A DNA stretch of 10,745 nucleotides from the NCBI GenBank assembly GCA_002293665.1, contig DBDQ01000032.1:31178-41922 (forward strand), given 5' to 3'. Under the pieces are notes generated by a model that did no database searches, had not been told where the DNA came from, and saw nothing but the letters and a program-made list of their open reading frames with translations. This DNA is from Alistipes sp. UBA928. GTDB taxonomy: Bacteria; Bacteroidota; Bacteroidia; Bacteroidales; Rikenellaceae. Made by a program: the position numbers and the translations under genes. Shown here one piece after another: positions 1 through 7,325 of this stretch (positions within the stretch are counted from its first letter, which is position 1; every line of letters begins with the position of its first letter).

Positions 1-1
1 C

Positions 2-811
2 ACCGAGGAGGGATGCCGTTTCGCGTCGCACATCGACGGCTCGCGCCACCTGTTTACACCCGAAAACGTCATCGATACCCAGCGCTCGATCGGCGCCGAC
101 ATCATGATGGCCTTCGACGAGTGCCCGCCCGGTACGGCCGACCGCGACTACGCCGCCCGGTCGCTCGAACTTACCCACCGCTGGTTGGCCCGCTGTTGGG
201 AACAGTATGAGCGCACCGAGCCTAAGTACGGCTACCGGCAGTCGCTGTTTCCCATAGTGCAGGGCGTCGTCTATCCCGACCTGCGCGAACGCTCGGCCGA
301 GTATGTGAGGCAGTTCCCGGCCGACGGCTACGCGATAGGCGGCCTGGCAGTGGGCGAACCCGCCGAAGACATGTACCGCATGATCGAGGTTGTGAACGCC
401 GTGCTGCCGGCCGAAAAACCGCGCTACCTGATGGGTGTGGGCACGCCACAGAATATCCTCGAGGCGATAGAGCGCGGAGTCGACATGTTCGACTGCGTGA
501 TGCCGACGCGCAACGGCCGCAACGGCATGCTCTTCACCACCGAGGGGGTGATAAACATCCGCAACGAGAGGTGGGCCACCGACTTCGGCCCGCTCGATCC
601 GGCCGGAGTGAGCTTCGTGGATCACGCCTACTCGAAGGCCTACCTGCGTCATCTGGCAATCGCGGGCGAGATGCTGGCCGCCCAGATCGCCAGCCTCCAC
701 AACGTGGCCTTCTATGTGTGGCTCACGGGCGAGGCCCGGCGCCATATCATGGCCGACACCTTCGCGGAGTGGAAACCGCGCATACTCGAAAAGATAACTA
801 AAAGACTCTAA
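2..811 (+). CDS. tgt: tRNA-guanine transglycosylase (Tgt), 5'-truncated by window edge
   Basis: Swaps guanine 34 in GUN anticodons for preQ1, a step of queuosine synthesis in the cytoplasm. The reading frame is open from base 2, so the true start lies left of the window; 269 residues are visible of about 375 usual for the family. Seen: HIDGSRH, MAFDEC (active-site Asp and Cys at visible residues 39 and 41), GGLAVGE, and GVDMFDCVMPTR with the nucleophile Asp at bases 491-493. The Val in GGLAVGE and the Cys of DEC fit a preQ1-using bacterial enzyme rather than a queuine-using one. Odd: the three zinc cysteines of the classical CxCxxC site are replaced by Gly (605-607), Ser (611-613) and Asp (620-622), while the fourth ligand His (698-700) remains. 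I believe this is shared by Bacteroidota Tgt proteins, from memory. The next gene starts 24 nt downstream, so co-transcription is likely. Confidence 0.96.
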   Translation, partial: TEEGCRFASHIDGSRHLFTPENVIDTQRSIGADIMMAFDECPPGTADRDYAARSLELTHRWLARCWEQYERTEPKYGYRQSLFPIVQGVVYPDLRERSAEYVRQFPADGYAIGGLAVGEPAEDMYRMIEVVNAVLPAEKPRYLMGVGTPQNILEAIERGVDMFDCVMPTRNGRNGMLFTTEGVINIRNERWATDFGPLDPAGVSFVDHAYSKAYLRHLAIAGEMLAAQIASLHNVAFYVWLTGEARRHIMADTFAEWKPRILEKITKRL

Positions 812-835
812 ACTTAAATAAAAAAAACGAAAGCT

Positions 836-1342
836 ATGAAAAATCTATTCAGATCAGCAGCACTTCTCGCAGTCGTCGTCGCGCTCTCGGCATGCTGGCC
901 CGCGCAGACCTACGACAACCACGGCCTCTCGTTCGACTACCCCTCAGGCTGGAAGGTCACGGTAGACGAATTTGCCAACTCACAGGGCTACCTGTCGCTC
1001 GAGAAGGATGGCTCGACCCCCACCGCCTCCATCGTTTTCGGCTGGTTGATAAGCGAGGCCAGGATCGGTTCCGATATGATGCTCCACGGCATTATCGAGC
1101 AGATGAAGACCGACGATGGTCTCACCGATGTTGTGACCGAATCCGCGGTCGACACCACCTACGGTGAGTATCAGGCCCGCTCGGTCACCTACACCGCAAA
1201 GATCAACGGAATCCCCGTGTCGGGAGCAGTGTGGGTCTTCACGGCCGAGGGCCGTGTGATGAACGTCGCCGTTCGTGAGGGCATCGGCAACGCCAACGTC
1301 GGCGACTTCAAAAAGATAAAAGATTCGTTCACACTGAAGTAG
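836..1342 (+). CDS. Small lipoprotein of unknown function
   Basis: A 168-residue protein with a clear lipoprotein signal: MKN and Arg6, a hydrophobic stretch (residues 8-19), then lipobox L17-S-A-C20. The mature protein is about 148 residues, predicted to be anchored to a membrane by a lipidated Cys20. It has no other membrane segment. The stretch GLSFDYPSGWKV (about residues 30-41) recalls the first strands of PsbP/DcrB-like small lipoproteins, which often open with this kind of 'F-YP-GW' motif; this is a fold-level hint only and no function follows from it. No obvious K/D/E-rich surface-export signal follows the cysteine (CWPAQTYDN). It lies 24 nt after tgt and 23 nt before the LptF/G permease, so it is probably expressed with both. 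The ATG start is supported by the signal peptide beginning there. Confidence 0.85.
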   Translation: MKNLFRSAALLAVVVALSACWPAQTYDNHGLSFDYPSGWKVTVDEFANSQGYLSLEKDGSTPTASIVFGWLISEARIGSDMMLHGIIEQMKTDDGLTDVVTESAVDTTYGEYQARSVTYTAKINGIPVSGAVWVFTAEGRVMNVAVREGIGNANVGDFKKIKDSFTLK

Positions 1343-1365
1343 TATATACTTAAGATCAGGAAAGG

Positions 1366-2493
1366 ATGAAATTGAAGTTTCCCGGGATAAAGATCCTCGA
1401 CCGCTACATAATCCGCAAGTTCCTCGGAACGTGGATCTTCTCGATCGCGATATTCATCGTGATCCTCGTGGTGTTCGACTATGCCGAGAAACTTGAGGAC
1501 TTTATCAACAACAAGGCGCCCATGTCGGCGATCTGGCTGCAGTACTACCTCAATTTCATCCCCTTCTTCATCAACCAGTTCGTGGGGCTGCTGACCTTCA
1601 TCGGGGTGATATTCTTCACCTCGAAGATGGCCTACAACACCGAGATAGTGGCTATGCTGTCGAGCGGCGAGAGTTTCCGCCGCCTGATGTGGCCCTACTT
1701 CCTGTCGGCGACGGTCATCATGCTCTTCTCGCTCGTGTTGAACCTGTGGGTTATTCCGCGCGCCAATGAACCCCGTGTAGCGTTCCTGCAGCAATACAAC
1801 ACGCGCGACAGGGCCGCCAGCCGCACCTACGACCCTCACATCTACCGCCAGATAGGCCCCGGAACGTTCGTCTACCTGCGCAATTTTTCGGGCGAGACGC
1901 AGAAAGCCGCCTACTTCGCCATCGAGCGTTACGAGAACGGCGCGCTGGCGTCGTCGCTCGAAGCCGCCACGGTGACCTACGACGAACAGACCCGACGATG
2001 GACGGCCCCCACCTATATTACACGCACCATGACGGCGCCCGACTCGTTGGGCAATCCGAGTGGGGAACGTTTCGAAAAGCTGACGAACCTCGACACGCTG
2101 ATCAACATCAACACCACGGAGTTGGGGCGGCTCGACCAATTGATCACCACGATGAACATCCACGAGTTGAATGACTTTATCGACGAACAGAAAGAAAAGG
2201 GCTCCGACATGATGGCGCTGTTCGAGGTCGAACGCCAGAGCCGCTTTTCGTACCCGGCGGCGATCTTTATCCTCACGCTGATCGGGGTTTCGCTCTCGTC
2301 GCGCAAGGTTCGCGGGGGAACAGGGCTCCACATGGGCCTCGGAATCGGCCTCTGTTTCGGCTACATACTGTTCAGCCGCTTCGCCGAGGAGTTTGCCAAG
2401 GGTGGGATACTTCCGGCCGCCATTTCGGTGTGGATGCCCAACGTGATCTTTGCCGCCATAGCCGTATACCTTTACATTAAAGCACCAAAATGA
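1366..2493 (+). CDS. lptG: LptF/LptG-family LPS export permease
   Basis: Inner-membrane permease subunit of the LptB2FG transporter, which extracts LPS from the inner membrane and feeds it to the LptC-LptA bridge. The 375 residues show the family layout: an N-terminal amphipathic stretch (RYIIRKFLGTW, residues 13-23), TM1 about 20-39, TM2 about 60-85, TM3 about 108-131, a periplasmic beta-jellyroll about 132-295, then TM4 about 296-311, TM5 about 319-338 and TM6 about 350-371. The cytoplasmic segment MLSSGESFRRLMWPYF (97-112) between TM2 and TM3 is the typical LptB-coupling region. Length matches the family. LptF and LptG cannot be told apart safely here; in Bacteroidota the copy near tgt is commonly called YjgP/YjgQ or LptG. 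It follows the lipoprotein gene by 23 nt and precedes lysS by 56 nt. The long antisense open frame over it is a GC-driven shadow. Confidence 0.9.
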   Translation: MKLKFPGIKILDRYIIRKFLGTWIFSIAIFIVILVVFDYAEKLEDFINNKAPMSAIWLQYYLNFIPFFINQFVGLLTFIGVIFFTSKMAYNTEIVAMLSSGESFRRLMWPYFLSATVIMLFSLVLNLWVIPRANEPRVAFLQQYNTRDRAASRTYDPHIYRQIGPGTFVYLRNFSGETQKAAYFAIERYENGALASSLEAATVTYDEQTRRWTAPTYITRTMTAPDSLGNPSGERFEKLTNLDTLININTTELGRLDQLITTMNIHELNDFIDEQKEKGSDMMALFEVERQSRFSYPAAIFILTLIGVSLSSRKVRGGTGLHMGLGIGLCFGYILFSRFAEEFAKGGILPAAISVWMPNVIFAAIAVYLYIKAPK

Positions 2494-2534
2494 GTCGGAA
2501 CGCCGACGGCGGGTTTGGCTACGCAAAATTATAA

Positions 2535-2546
2535 ATGAGTAAGTAA
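2535..2546 (+). promoter_or_regulatory. Three-codon mini-ORF (MSK-stop) just before lysS
   Basis: ATG AGT AAG TAA ends 3 nt before the lysS ATG and lies in the same frame, 15 nt upstream. The octamer AAATGAGT occurs at 2533-2540 and again at 2548-2555 over the real start, so the mini-ORF looks like a duplicated start region closed by an in-frame stop. It could allow re-initiation on lysS, or simply be chance. No Shine-Dalgarno sequence stands out before either ATG, which is normal in Bacteroidota. Confidence 0.25.
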
Positions 2547-2549
2547 GAA

Positions 2550-4289
2550 ATGAGTTTCACGGAATTAAGCGAACAGGAGCAACTGAGGCGCGACTCGCTG
2601 GCAGCCCTGCGCGCGCTGGGCATCGACCCCTATCCCGCTGCCGAATATCGCGTTACGGCCACGGCGGCGGACATTGCGGCCGGTTTCGACGCCGATGATC
2701 CCGCCAGGGTGGAGAAATATTCCCGCATTCGCATTGCGGGCCGCATCATGAGCCGCCGCATCATGGGGTCGGCATCGTTCTTCGAGTTGCAGGATCACAC
2801 GGGCCGCATTCAGGCCTACATAAAGCGCGACGACATCTGCCCCGGTGACGATAAGACGATGTATAACACGGTGTTCAAGAAGCTGTTGGACATCGGCGAC
2901 TGGGTCGGCGTCGAGGGCTTTGCATTCATCACCCAGACGGGCGAACTGTCGGTGCACTGCCGCGAACTAACGGTACTGTCGAAGTCGCTGAAGGTGCTGC
3001 CGATCGTCAAGGAGAAGGACGGACAGGTGTACGACGCCTTTACCGATCCCGAGGCGCGGTATCGTCATCGCTATGTAGATCTGGCCGTGAATCCGGCGGT
3101 CAGGGATGTTTTTGCGGCGCGATCGCGGATCATTTCGACTATGCGGCGTTTCTTCGACTCACGCGGCTATCTCGAAGTCGAGACGCCCATCCTGCAACCC
3201 ATACCGGGAGGCGCGGCGGCCCGGCCTTTCATCACGCACCATAACGCGCTGAATATCGACCTCTACCTGAGAATCGCCAATGAGTTGTATCTCAAGCGGC
3301 TTATAGTCGGCGGTTTCGACGGTGTGTACGAGTTTGCCAAAGATTTCCGCAACGAGGGTATGGACCGCACGCACAACCCCGAGTTCACGGTGATGGAGAT
3401 ATACGTGGCGTGGAAAGACTACCTGTGGATGATGGAGTTCACCGAGCAGATGATAGCCGAAGTTGCCCGCGCTCTGCACGGCGGAACGCGAGTGAAGGCT
3501 TGGGGCAACGATCTCGATTTCACCCCTCCGTTCCGCCGGCTGACCATGACCGACGCGATCCGCGAACAGACGGGATTCGACATCACGGGCGCCACCGAAG
3601 AGTCGCTGCGCACCGAGTGCGGCAGGCTCGGTATCGCCGTCGACGCCACGATGGGCAAGGGTAAACTTATCGACGCCATTTTCGGCGAGTGCTGCGAACA
3701 GCACCTCATACAGCCCACATTCATAACCGATTACCCGATCGAAATGTCGCCGCTGTGTAAGCGCCACCGCACGAACCCCGAGCTGACCGAGCGGTTCGAA
3801 CTGTTTGTGAACGGCAAGGAACTTTGCAACGCGTACAGCGAGCTCAACGACCCGATCGACCAGTTGGAGCGGTTCCAGGAGCAGCTGCGGCTCAGTGAAA
3901 AGGGCGACGACGAGGCGATGTTCATCGACATGGATTTCGTGAACGCACTCGAGTACGGCATGCCGCCCACGTCCGGAATGGGGATCGGCATCGACAGGCT
4001 AACGATGTTGATGACAGACAGCCAGTCGATTCAGGACGTGCTGTTCTTCCCGCAGATGAAGCCCATAAAGGCCGCGGCGACCGACCCGATAGAAAGATAC
4101 GTCGAGGCGGGTATCCCTGCTGAATGGGCCGAAGTTTTGCAGCGGATGGGATATCTGACCCTCGAGGCCGTTCGGAAACTTTCGCCCGGGAAATTGATGA
4201 ACGACCTCGGTGGCTTCAATAAAAAGAATAAATTGGGATTTAAAAACCCCACTTCCGAAGAAATCAAGGCGTGGGTCGGAGCAGATTGA
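2550..4289 (+). CDS. lysS: Lysyl-tRNA synthetase, class II
   Basis: Charges tRNA-Lys with lysine using ATP in the cytoplasm. The 579 residues show an N-terminal OB-fold anticodon-binding domain (about 60-145), then the class II catalytic core: motif 1 around 199-218 (ending VETPIL), motif 2 around 264-284 (DFRNEGMDRTHNPEFTVMEIY), and motif 3 around 474-490 (GMGIGIDRLTMLMT). The conserved KELCNAYSELNDP (423-435) of LysRS is present. The insertion around 335-400 (including TMGKGKLIDAIFGE) is typical of bacterial LysRS. The protein is longer than the roughly 500-residue Escherichia coli enzyme because of a tail of about 75 residues after motif 3 (505-579), with a helical stretch and NKKNKLGFKNPT. 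I recall a similar tail in Bacteroides LysRS. The ATG at 2550 is chosen because the in-frame ATG at 2535 is followed by a stop. Convincing, complete gene. Confidence 0.97.
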   Translation: MSFTELSEQEQLRRDSLAALRALGIDPYPAAEYRVTATAADIAAGFDADDPARVEKYSRIRIAGRIMSRRIMGSASFFELQDHTGRIQAYIKRDDICPGDDKTMYNTVFKKLLDIGDWVGVEGFAFITQTGELSVHCRELTVLSKSLKVLPIVKEKDGQVYDAFTDPEARYRHRYVDLAVNPAVRDVFAARSRIISTMRRFFDSRGYLEVETPILQPIPGGAAARPFITHHNALNIDLYLRIANELYLKRLIVGGFDGVYEFAKDFRNEGMDRTHNPEFTVMEIYVAWKDYLWMMEFTEQMIAEVARALHGGTRVKAWGNDLDFTPPFRRLTMTDAIREQTGFDITGATEESLRTECGRLGIAVDATMGKGKLIDAIFGECCEQHLIQPTFITDYPIEMSPLCKRHRTNPELTERFELFVNGKELCNAYSELNDPIDQLERFQEQLRLSEKGDDEAMFIDMDFVNALEYGMPPTSGMGIGIDRLTMLMTDSQSIQDVLFFPQMKPIKAAATDPIERYVEAGIPAEWAEVLQRMGYLTLEAVRKLSPGKLMNDLGGFNKKNKLGFKNPTSEEIKAWVGAD

Positions 4290-4372
4290 ATGTTTTTAGA
4301 CGCAAACGCCGCGGTATTTGAAATATTTTGATTTTTTAAACCGAGATAAATTAAAAATAGCAGTGAAGGGTT
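4290..4372 (+). promoter_or_regulatory. AT-rich gap before lpxI, possible promoter
   Basis: This 83-nt gap is much richer in A/T than the genes around it. It holds TATTTTG (4324-4330), one base short of the Bacteroidota -7 box TAnnTTTG, and an AAGGG run just before the lpxI start. No convincing -33 TTTG with the right spacing was found. It may carry an internal promoter for lpxI-lpxB or mark the edge of an inserted block. It contains no terminator-like hairpin that I can see, so read-through from lysS is also possible. Confidence 0.3.
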
Positions 4373-5200
4373 ATGAGCGAAATTAAAAAAATCGGACTGA
4401 TCGCCGGCGGCGGAATGATGCCGGTCGAGATTATTCGCAGTTGTCGCGCGCGTGGCATCGAGGTGCATGTGGCAGGCCTTAAACCTTGGGCCGAGGAGGA
4501 GCGGTACAAAGACCTCGATCACGTGATGGCGCGCATCGGCGAGGTGGGCAAAATGCTGAAATTCTTTAAGGCGGCGGGCGTAAAAGAGATCGTTTTGGCC
4601 GGCGGGATCAAGCGACCTTCGCTCAAAGAACTGATGCCCGACATGGAGGCGCTCAAGATATTGGCCAAAGTTGCGATCACCAAGGCCAACGACGACACAC
4701 TGTTTCGCGCGGTGGTGAACGCCATCGAGGAGCGCGGCTTCCGAGTGTTGGGGATCGAGGAAATCGTACCCGAAATGCTGTTCCAGGAGGGAATCTACGG
4801 AAAAATCAAACCCTCGGAAGGCGACATGGACGACATTCGCCGCGGAGTGGAGGTCGTGCGTGCCCTCGGAGCGGTCGACGTGGGCCAGGCCGTTGTGATC
4901 CAGGAGGGGATCGTGCTCGCGGTGGAGGCCGTGGAGGGTACCGACAAAATGCTGGCCCGAGCCGCCGAATGGCGCAAACCTGGCAAGGCCCCGGTTATGG
5001 TAAAAATCCTCAAACCGGGCCAGGAAACGCGCGTGGACATGCCTGCGATGGGGATTCAGACGATCGAACAACTCAAACAATATGGCATCGGCGGCATAGC
5101 TGTCGAGGCCGGAGCAATTTTGGTGATCGAGCGCGAGGCGGTTATTGCCGCCGCCGATGCTGCGAAGATTTTCATAATTGGCCTGAATCTCCAGAATTGA
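4373..5200 (+). CDS. lpxI: UDP-2,3-diacylglucosamine pyrophosphatase LpxI (DUF1009)
   Basis: Cleaves UDP-2,3-diacylglucosamine to lipid X and UMP, the fourth step of lipid A synthesis; LpxI is unrelated to the commoner LpxH and attacks the other phosphorus. The 275 residues match the family in length. Seen: the N-terminal glycine-rich IAGGGMMP (10-17), AGGIKRPSL (76-84), ANDDTLFRAVV (105-115), EGTDKML (188-194), KPGQETRVDMPAMG (214-227) and GGIAVEAG (240-247). Asp222 in RVDMPAMG probably corresponds to the catalytic Asp225 of Caulobacter LpxI. It sits 28 nt before lpxB, the next enzyme in the pathway, which uses its product. That lpxI-lpxB order is standard in Alphaproteobacteria. In Bacteroides, by contrast, I expect LpxH, so the gene is notable here. 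Identification is strong from motifs and neighbour together. Confidence 0.93.
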   Translation: MSEIKKIGLIAGGGMMPVEIIRSCRARGIEVHVAGLKPWAEEERYKDLDHVMARIGEVGKMLKFFKAAGVKEIVLAGGIKRPSLKELMPDMEALKILAKVAITKANDDTLFRAVVNAIEERGFRVLGIEEIVPEMLFQEGIYGKIKPSEGDMDDIRRGVEVVRALGAVDVGQAVVIQEGIVLAVEAVEGTDKMLARAAEWRKPGKAPVMVKILKPGQETRVDMPAMGIQTIEQLKQYGIGGIAVEAGAILVIEREAVIAAADAAKIFIIGLNLQN

Positions 5201-5228
5201 ATTTTCGACGAACCTGTTTTGCACAGAA

Positions 5229-6473
5229 ATGAAAGTCTACATCGTGGCAGGGGAGCCTTCGGGTGATTTGCTCGCGTCGGGTTTGATGCGGGCTCTTCGG
5301 CGGCTTGTGCCCGATGTGAAGTTTCGTGGGGTGGGGGGCGAGAGCATGATGGCGGTCGGCGCCGGCCCCAACATTGCCGACGCCACTTCCGGCACTGAGA
5401 CAGAACGTTTTAAGAGCCTCTTCGACATCGCCGAGATTTCGGTCATGGGCATTTTCGAGGTACTGCCGCGACTGCCTCTCATCTTAAAACGCATTCGCCA
5501 AACGGCCGGCGACATAGAGGCTTTCAGACCCGATGTTTTGGTGACGGTCGACAGCTGGGGCTTCGTGAGCGCGCTGATCACCCGGCTGCGAAAAAAATGG
5601 CGGCGGGAAGCACACAGAGGAAACACATCGACACAAATACCTGTGGTTCACTACGTTGCACCGCAAGTGTGGGCATGGAAAAAAGGCCGGGCAAAGAACG
5701 TCGCGCGCCTCGTGGACAGACTCATGACGCTGCTGCCCGACGAAGGACGATGGTTCGAACCGCATGGTCTACGCACTGATTTTGTGGGACATCCGGTCGT
5801 CGAGCGGACCCGCGACGCGACACTCGATCCCAAGGGCTTCCGTGCGGCGAACGGGATTCCGGCCAATGCGACCGTGATTTCCGTCTTGCCCGGCTCGCGA
5901 CACTCGGAGGTTAAACGCCTGACACCCATACTGAAAGGGGCGATCGAAAGAGTGGCGGCCAAAATTCAAAATATTTTTATCGTGGTGCCGACTGTTCCCG
6001 GCGTGGAAAATGAGGTGAAACGGGGATTTGAGAATATCTCCGGCCATATTCCCGTGAAGGTGGTGACCCGCGAGCTTGATCGTTACAACGCATTCGCCAT
6101 CAGCAGTTTGGCGCTCGCAAAATCGGGAACGGTGTCGCTCGAACTCGTCTCTTTCCGGGTGCCGCACCTGATCGCGTACACATTCGGATGGCTGTCGAAC
6201 CTCACTGCGCGGTTGCTTGTGAAAGTGCGGTTTGCAAACCTCATCAACATTTTGGCCGACAGAGAGATAATCCCCGAATTCCTGCTCTGGAGGTGTCGCC
6301 CCGATCTTATTGGCGACTGCACGAAAGAGCTTTTGAATTCGCCCCAATCGGCCGAAAAACAGGTGGCCGACGCGCAGAAGATTATGAAAAAATTAAGATT
6401 ACCAGATATTTTACCATCAGATCGCGCAGCGCAGATCGTTTTAGAGACGGCAAACCAGAAAAATACAAAATAA
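5229..6473 (+). CDS. lpxB: Lipid-A-disaccharide synthase LpxB
   Basis: Glycosyltransferase (GT19) that joins UDP-2,3-diacylglucosamine and lipid X into the lipid A disaccharide at the inner face of the cytoplasmic membrane. The 414 residues are a little over the usual 370-390. Seen: VAGEPSGD (6-13), VTVDSWGF (105-112) with the conserved Asp108, VVHYVAPQVWAWKKGRAK (139-156), FVGHPVVE (185-192), LPGSRHSEV (220-228) with Arg224, AKSGTVSLEL (297-306) and NILADREIIPEFL (340-352). HYVAPQVWAW and the general phrasing resemble alphaproteobacterial LpxB; the Bacteroidota version usually reads more like YYISPKIWAWKEYR (recalled, not searched). Extra residues appear around 44-60 and 124-136. The last 30 codons use TTA, AGA, CCA and TCA, which the other genes here mostly avoid. 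It follows lpxI by 28 nt, likely one operon. Confidence 0.94.
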   Translation: MKVYIVAGEPSGDLLASGLMRALRRLVPDVKFRGVGGESMMAVGAGPNIADATSGTETERFKSLFDIAEISVMGIFEVLPRLPLILKRIRQTAGDIEAFRPDVLVTVDSWGFVSALITRLRKKWRREAHRGNTSTQIPVVHYVAPQVWAWKKGRAKNVARLVDRLMTLLPDEGRWFEPHGLRTDFVGHPVVERTRDATLDPKGFRAANGIPANATVISVLPGSRHSEVKRLTPILKGAIERVAAKIQNIFIVVPTVPGVENEVKRGFENISGHIPVKVVTRELDRYNAFAISSLALAKSGTVSLELVSFRVPHLIAYTFGWLSNLTARLLVKVRFANLINILADREIIPEFLLWRCRPDLIGDCTKELLNSPQSAEKQVADAQKIMKKLRLPDILPSDRAAQIVLETANQKNTK

Positions 6474-6534
6474 ACAATCCGAAGTAAACCAAACAATTTA
6501 ATATATAATTGTCAATTAATCCAAAAACAAAATT

Positions 6535-7296
6535 ATGAGAAGAAAAATCGTTGCAGGAAACTGGAAAATGAACACCACTCCGGAACAGGGGGTTCAGCTC
6601 GTGAAAGATGTACTGAAAAATCTCGGACACGCTTGCACTTCAGTCGATTACATTGTTTGCCCGCCCTACACCCACCTGTCGGAAGTTGTTAAGGTAACTC
6701 GCGGAACCGCGGTTCAGGTAGGCGCTCAAAACTGCGCCGAGGAGACCAAAGGCGCTTACACAGGGGAAGTCAGCGCCGAAATGATCGCCTCGCTCGGAGT
6801 GCGCTACGTGATCCTCGGCCACTCGGAACGGCGCCAGTACTACGGCGAAACCAGCGCAACGCTCAACAAACGCATGACGCAGGTCTACGCAAACGACATG
6901 GTGCCGATCTACTGCGTGGGCGAAACGCTCGACGAACGCGAAAGCGGCAAACTGTGGGATGTGGTGAAAGCGCAGATAGAGGAGGTAATTTTCGAACTCT
7001 CCGACGAACAGTACCACCGCCTCGTCATCGCCTACGAACCTGTTTGGGCGATCGGAACCGGCAAGGTCGCAACCGCCGACCAGGCACAGGAGATGCACGC
7101 ATTCATCCGCAAAACACTGGCTGCCAAATTTAAAGACGCAGCCGCAAAAACACCGATCCTCTACGGCGGAAGCGTAAAACCCGACAACGCGGCAGAGATT
7201 TTCGCAAAAGAAGACGTCGACGGTGGACTGATCGGAGGCGCGTCGCTCAAGGCCGAAGATTTCCTTGGCATAGGCAAGGGATTCGATGCGGTCTAA
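6535..7296 (+). CDS. tpiA: Triosephosphate isomerase
   Basis: Interconverts dihydroxyacetone phosphate and glyceraldehyde 3-phosphate in glycolysis and gluconeogenesis, as a cytoplasmic dimeric TIM barrel. The 253 residues match the family length. Catalytic residues are all visible: Asn9 and Lys11 in GNWKMN, His96 in LGHSERR, and Glu168 in AYEPVWAIGTGKVAT (the loop-6 lid follows it). The phosphate-binding YGGSV and GGLIGGASL near the C-terminus are intact. The ATG is fixed by the RRKIVAGNWKMN beginning. It is the last + strand gene before a convergent hairpin. The 61-nt AT-rich gap before it contains ACAATT-(8 nt)-AATTGT (6493-6512) and TATAATTG (6504-6511), one mismatch from TAnnTTTG, so it may have its own promoter. 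It has no functional tie to its lipid A neighbours. Confidence 0.98.
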   Translation: MRRKIVAGNWKMNTTPEQGVQLVKDVLKNLGHACTSVDYIVCPPYTHLSEVVKVTRGTAVQVGAQNCAEETKGAYTGEVSAEMIASLGVRYVILGHSERRQYYGETSATLNKRMTQVYANDMVPIYCVGETLDERESGKLWDVVKAQIEEVIFELSDEQYHRLVIAYEPVWAIGTGKVATADQAQEMHAFIRKTLAAKFKDAAAKTPILYGGSVKPDNAAEIFAKEDVDGGLIGGASLKAEDFLGIGKGFDAV

Positions 7297-7325
7297 ATTT
7301 GAGTGACGAGTTAGACGCATTACTC

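Noticed and set aside
1189..2526. 445-residue open frame on the - strand across the permease gene
   Set aside because: It lies wholly opposite a well-supported membrane protein, has low-complexity Arg/Asp/His-rich composition and no recognisable domain.
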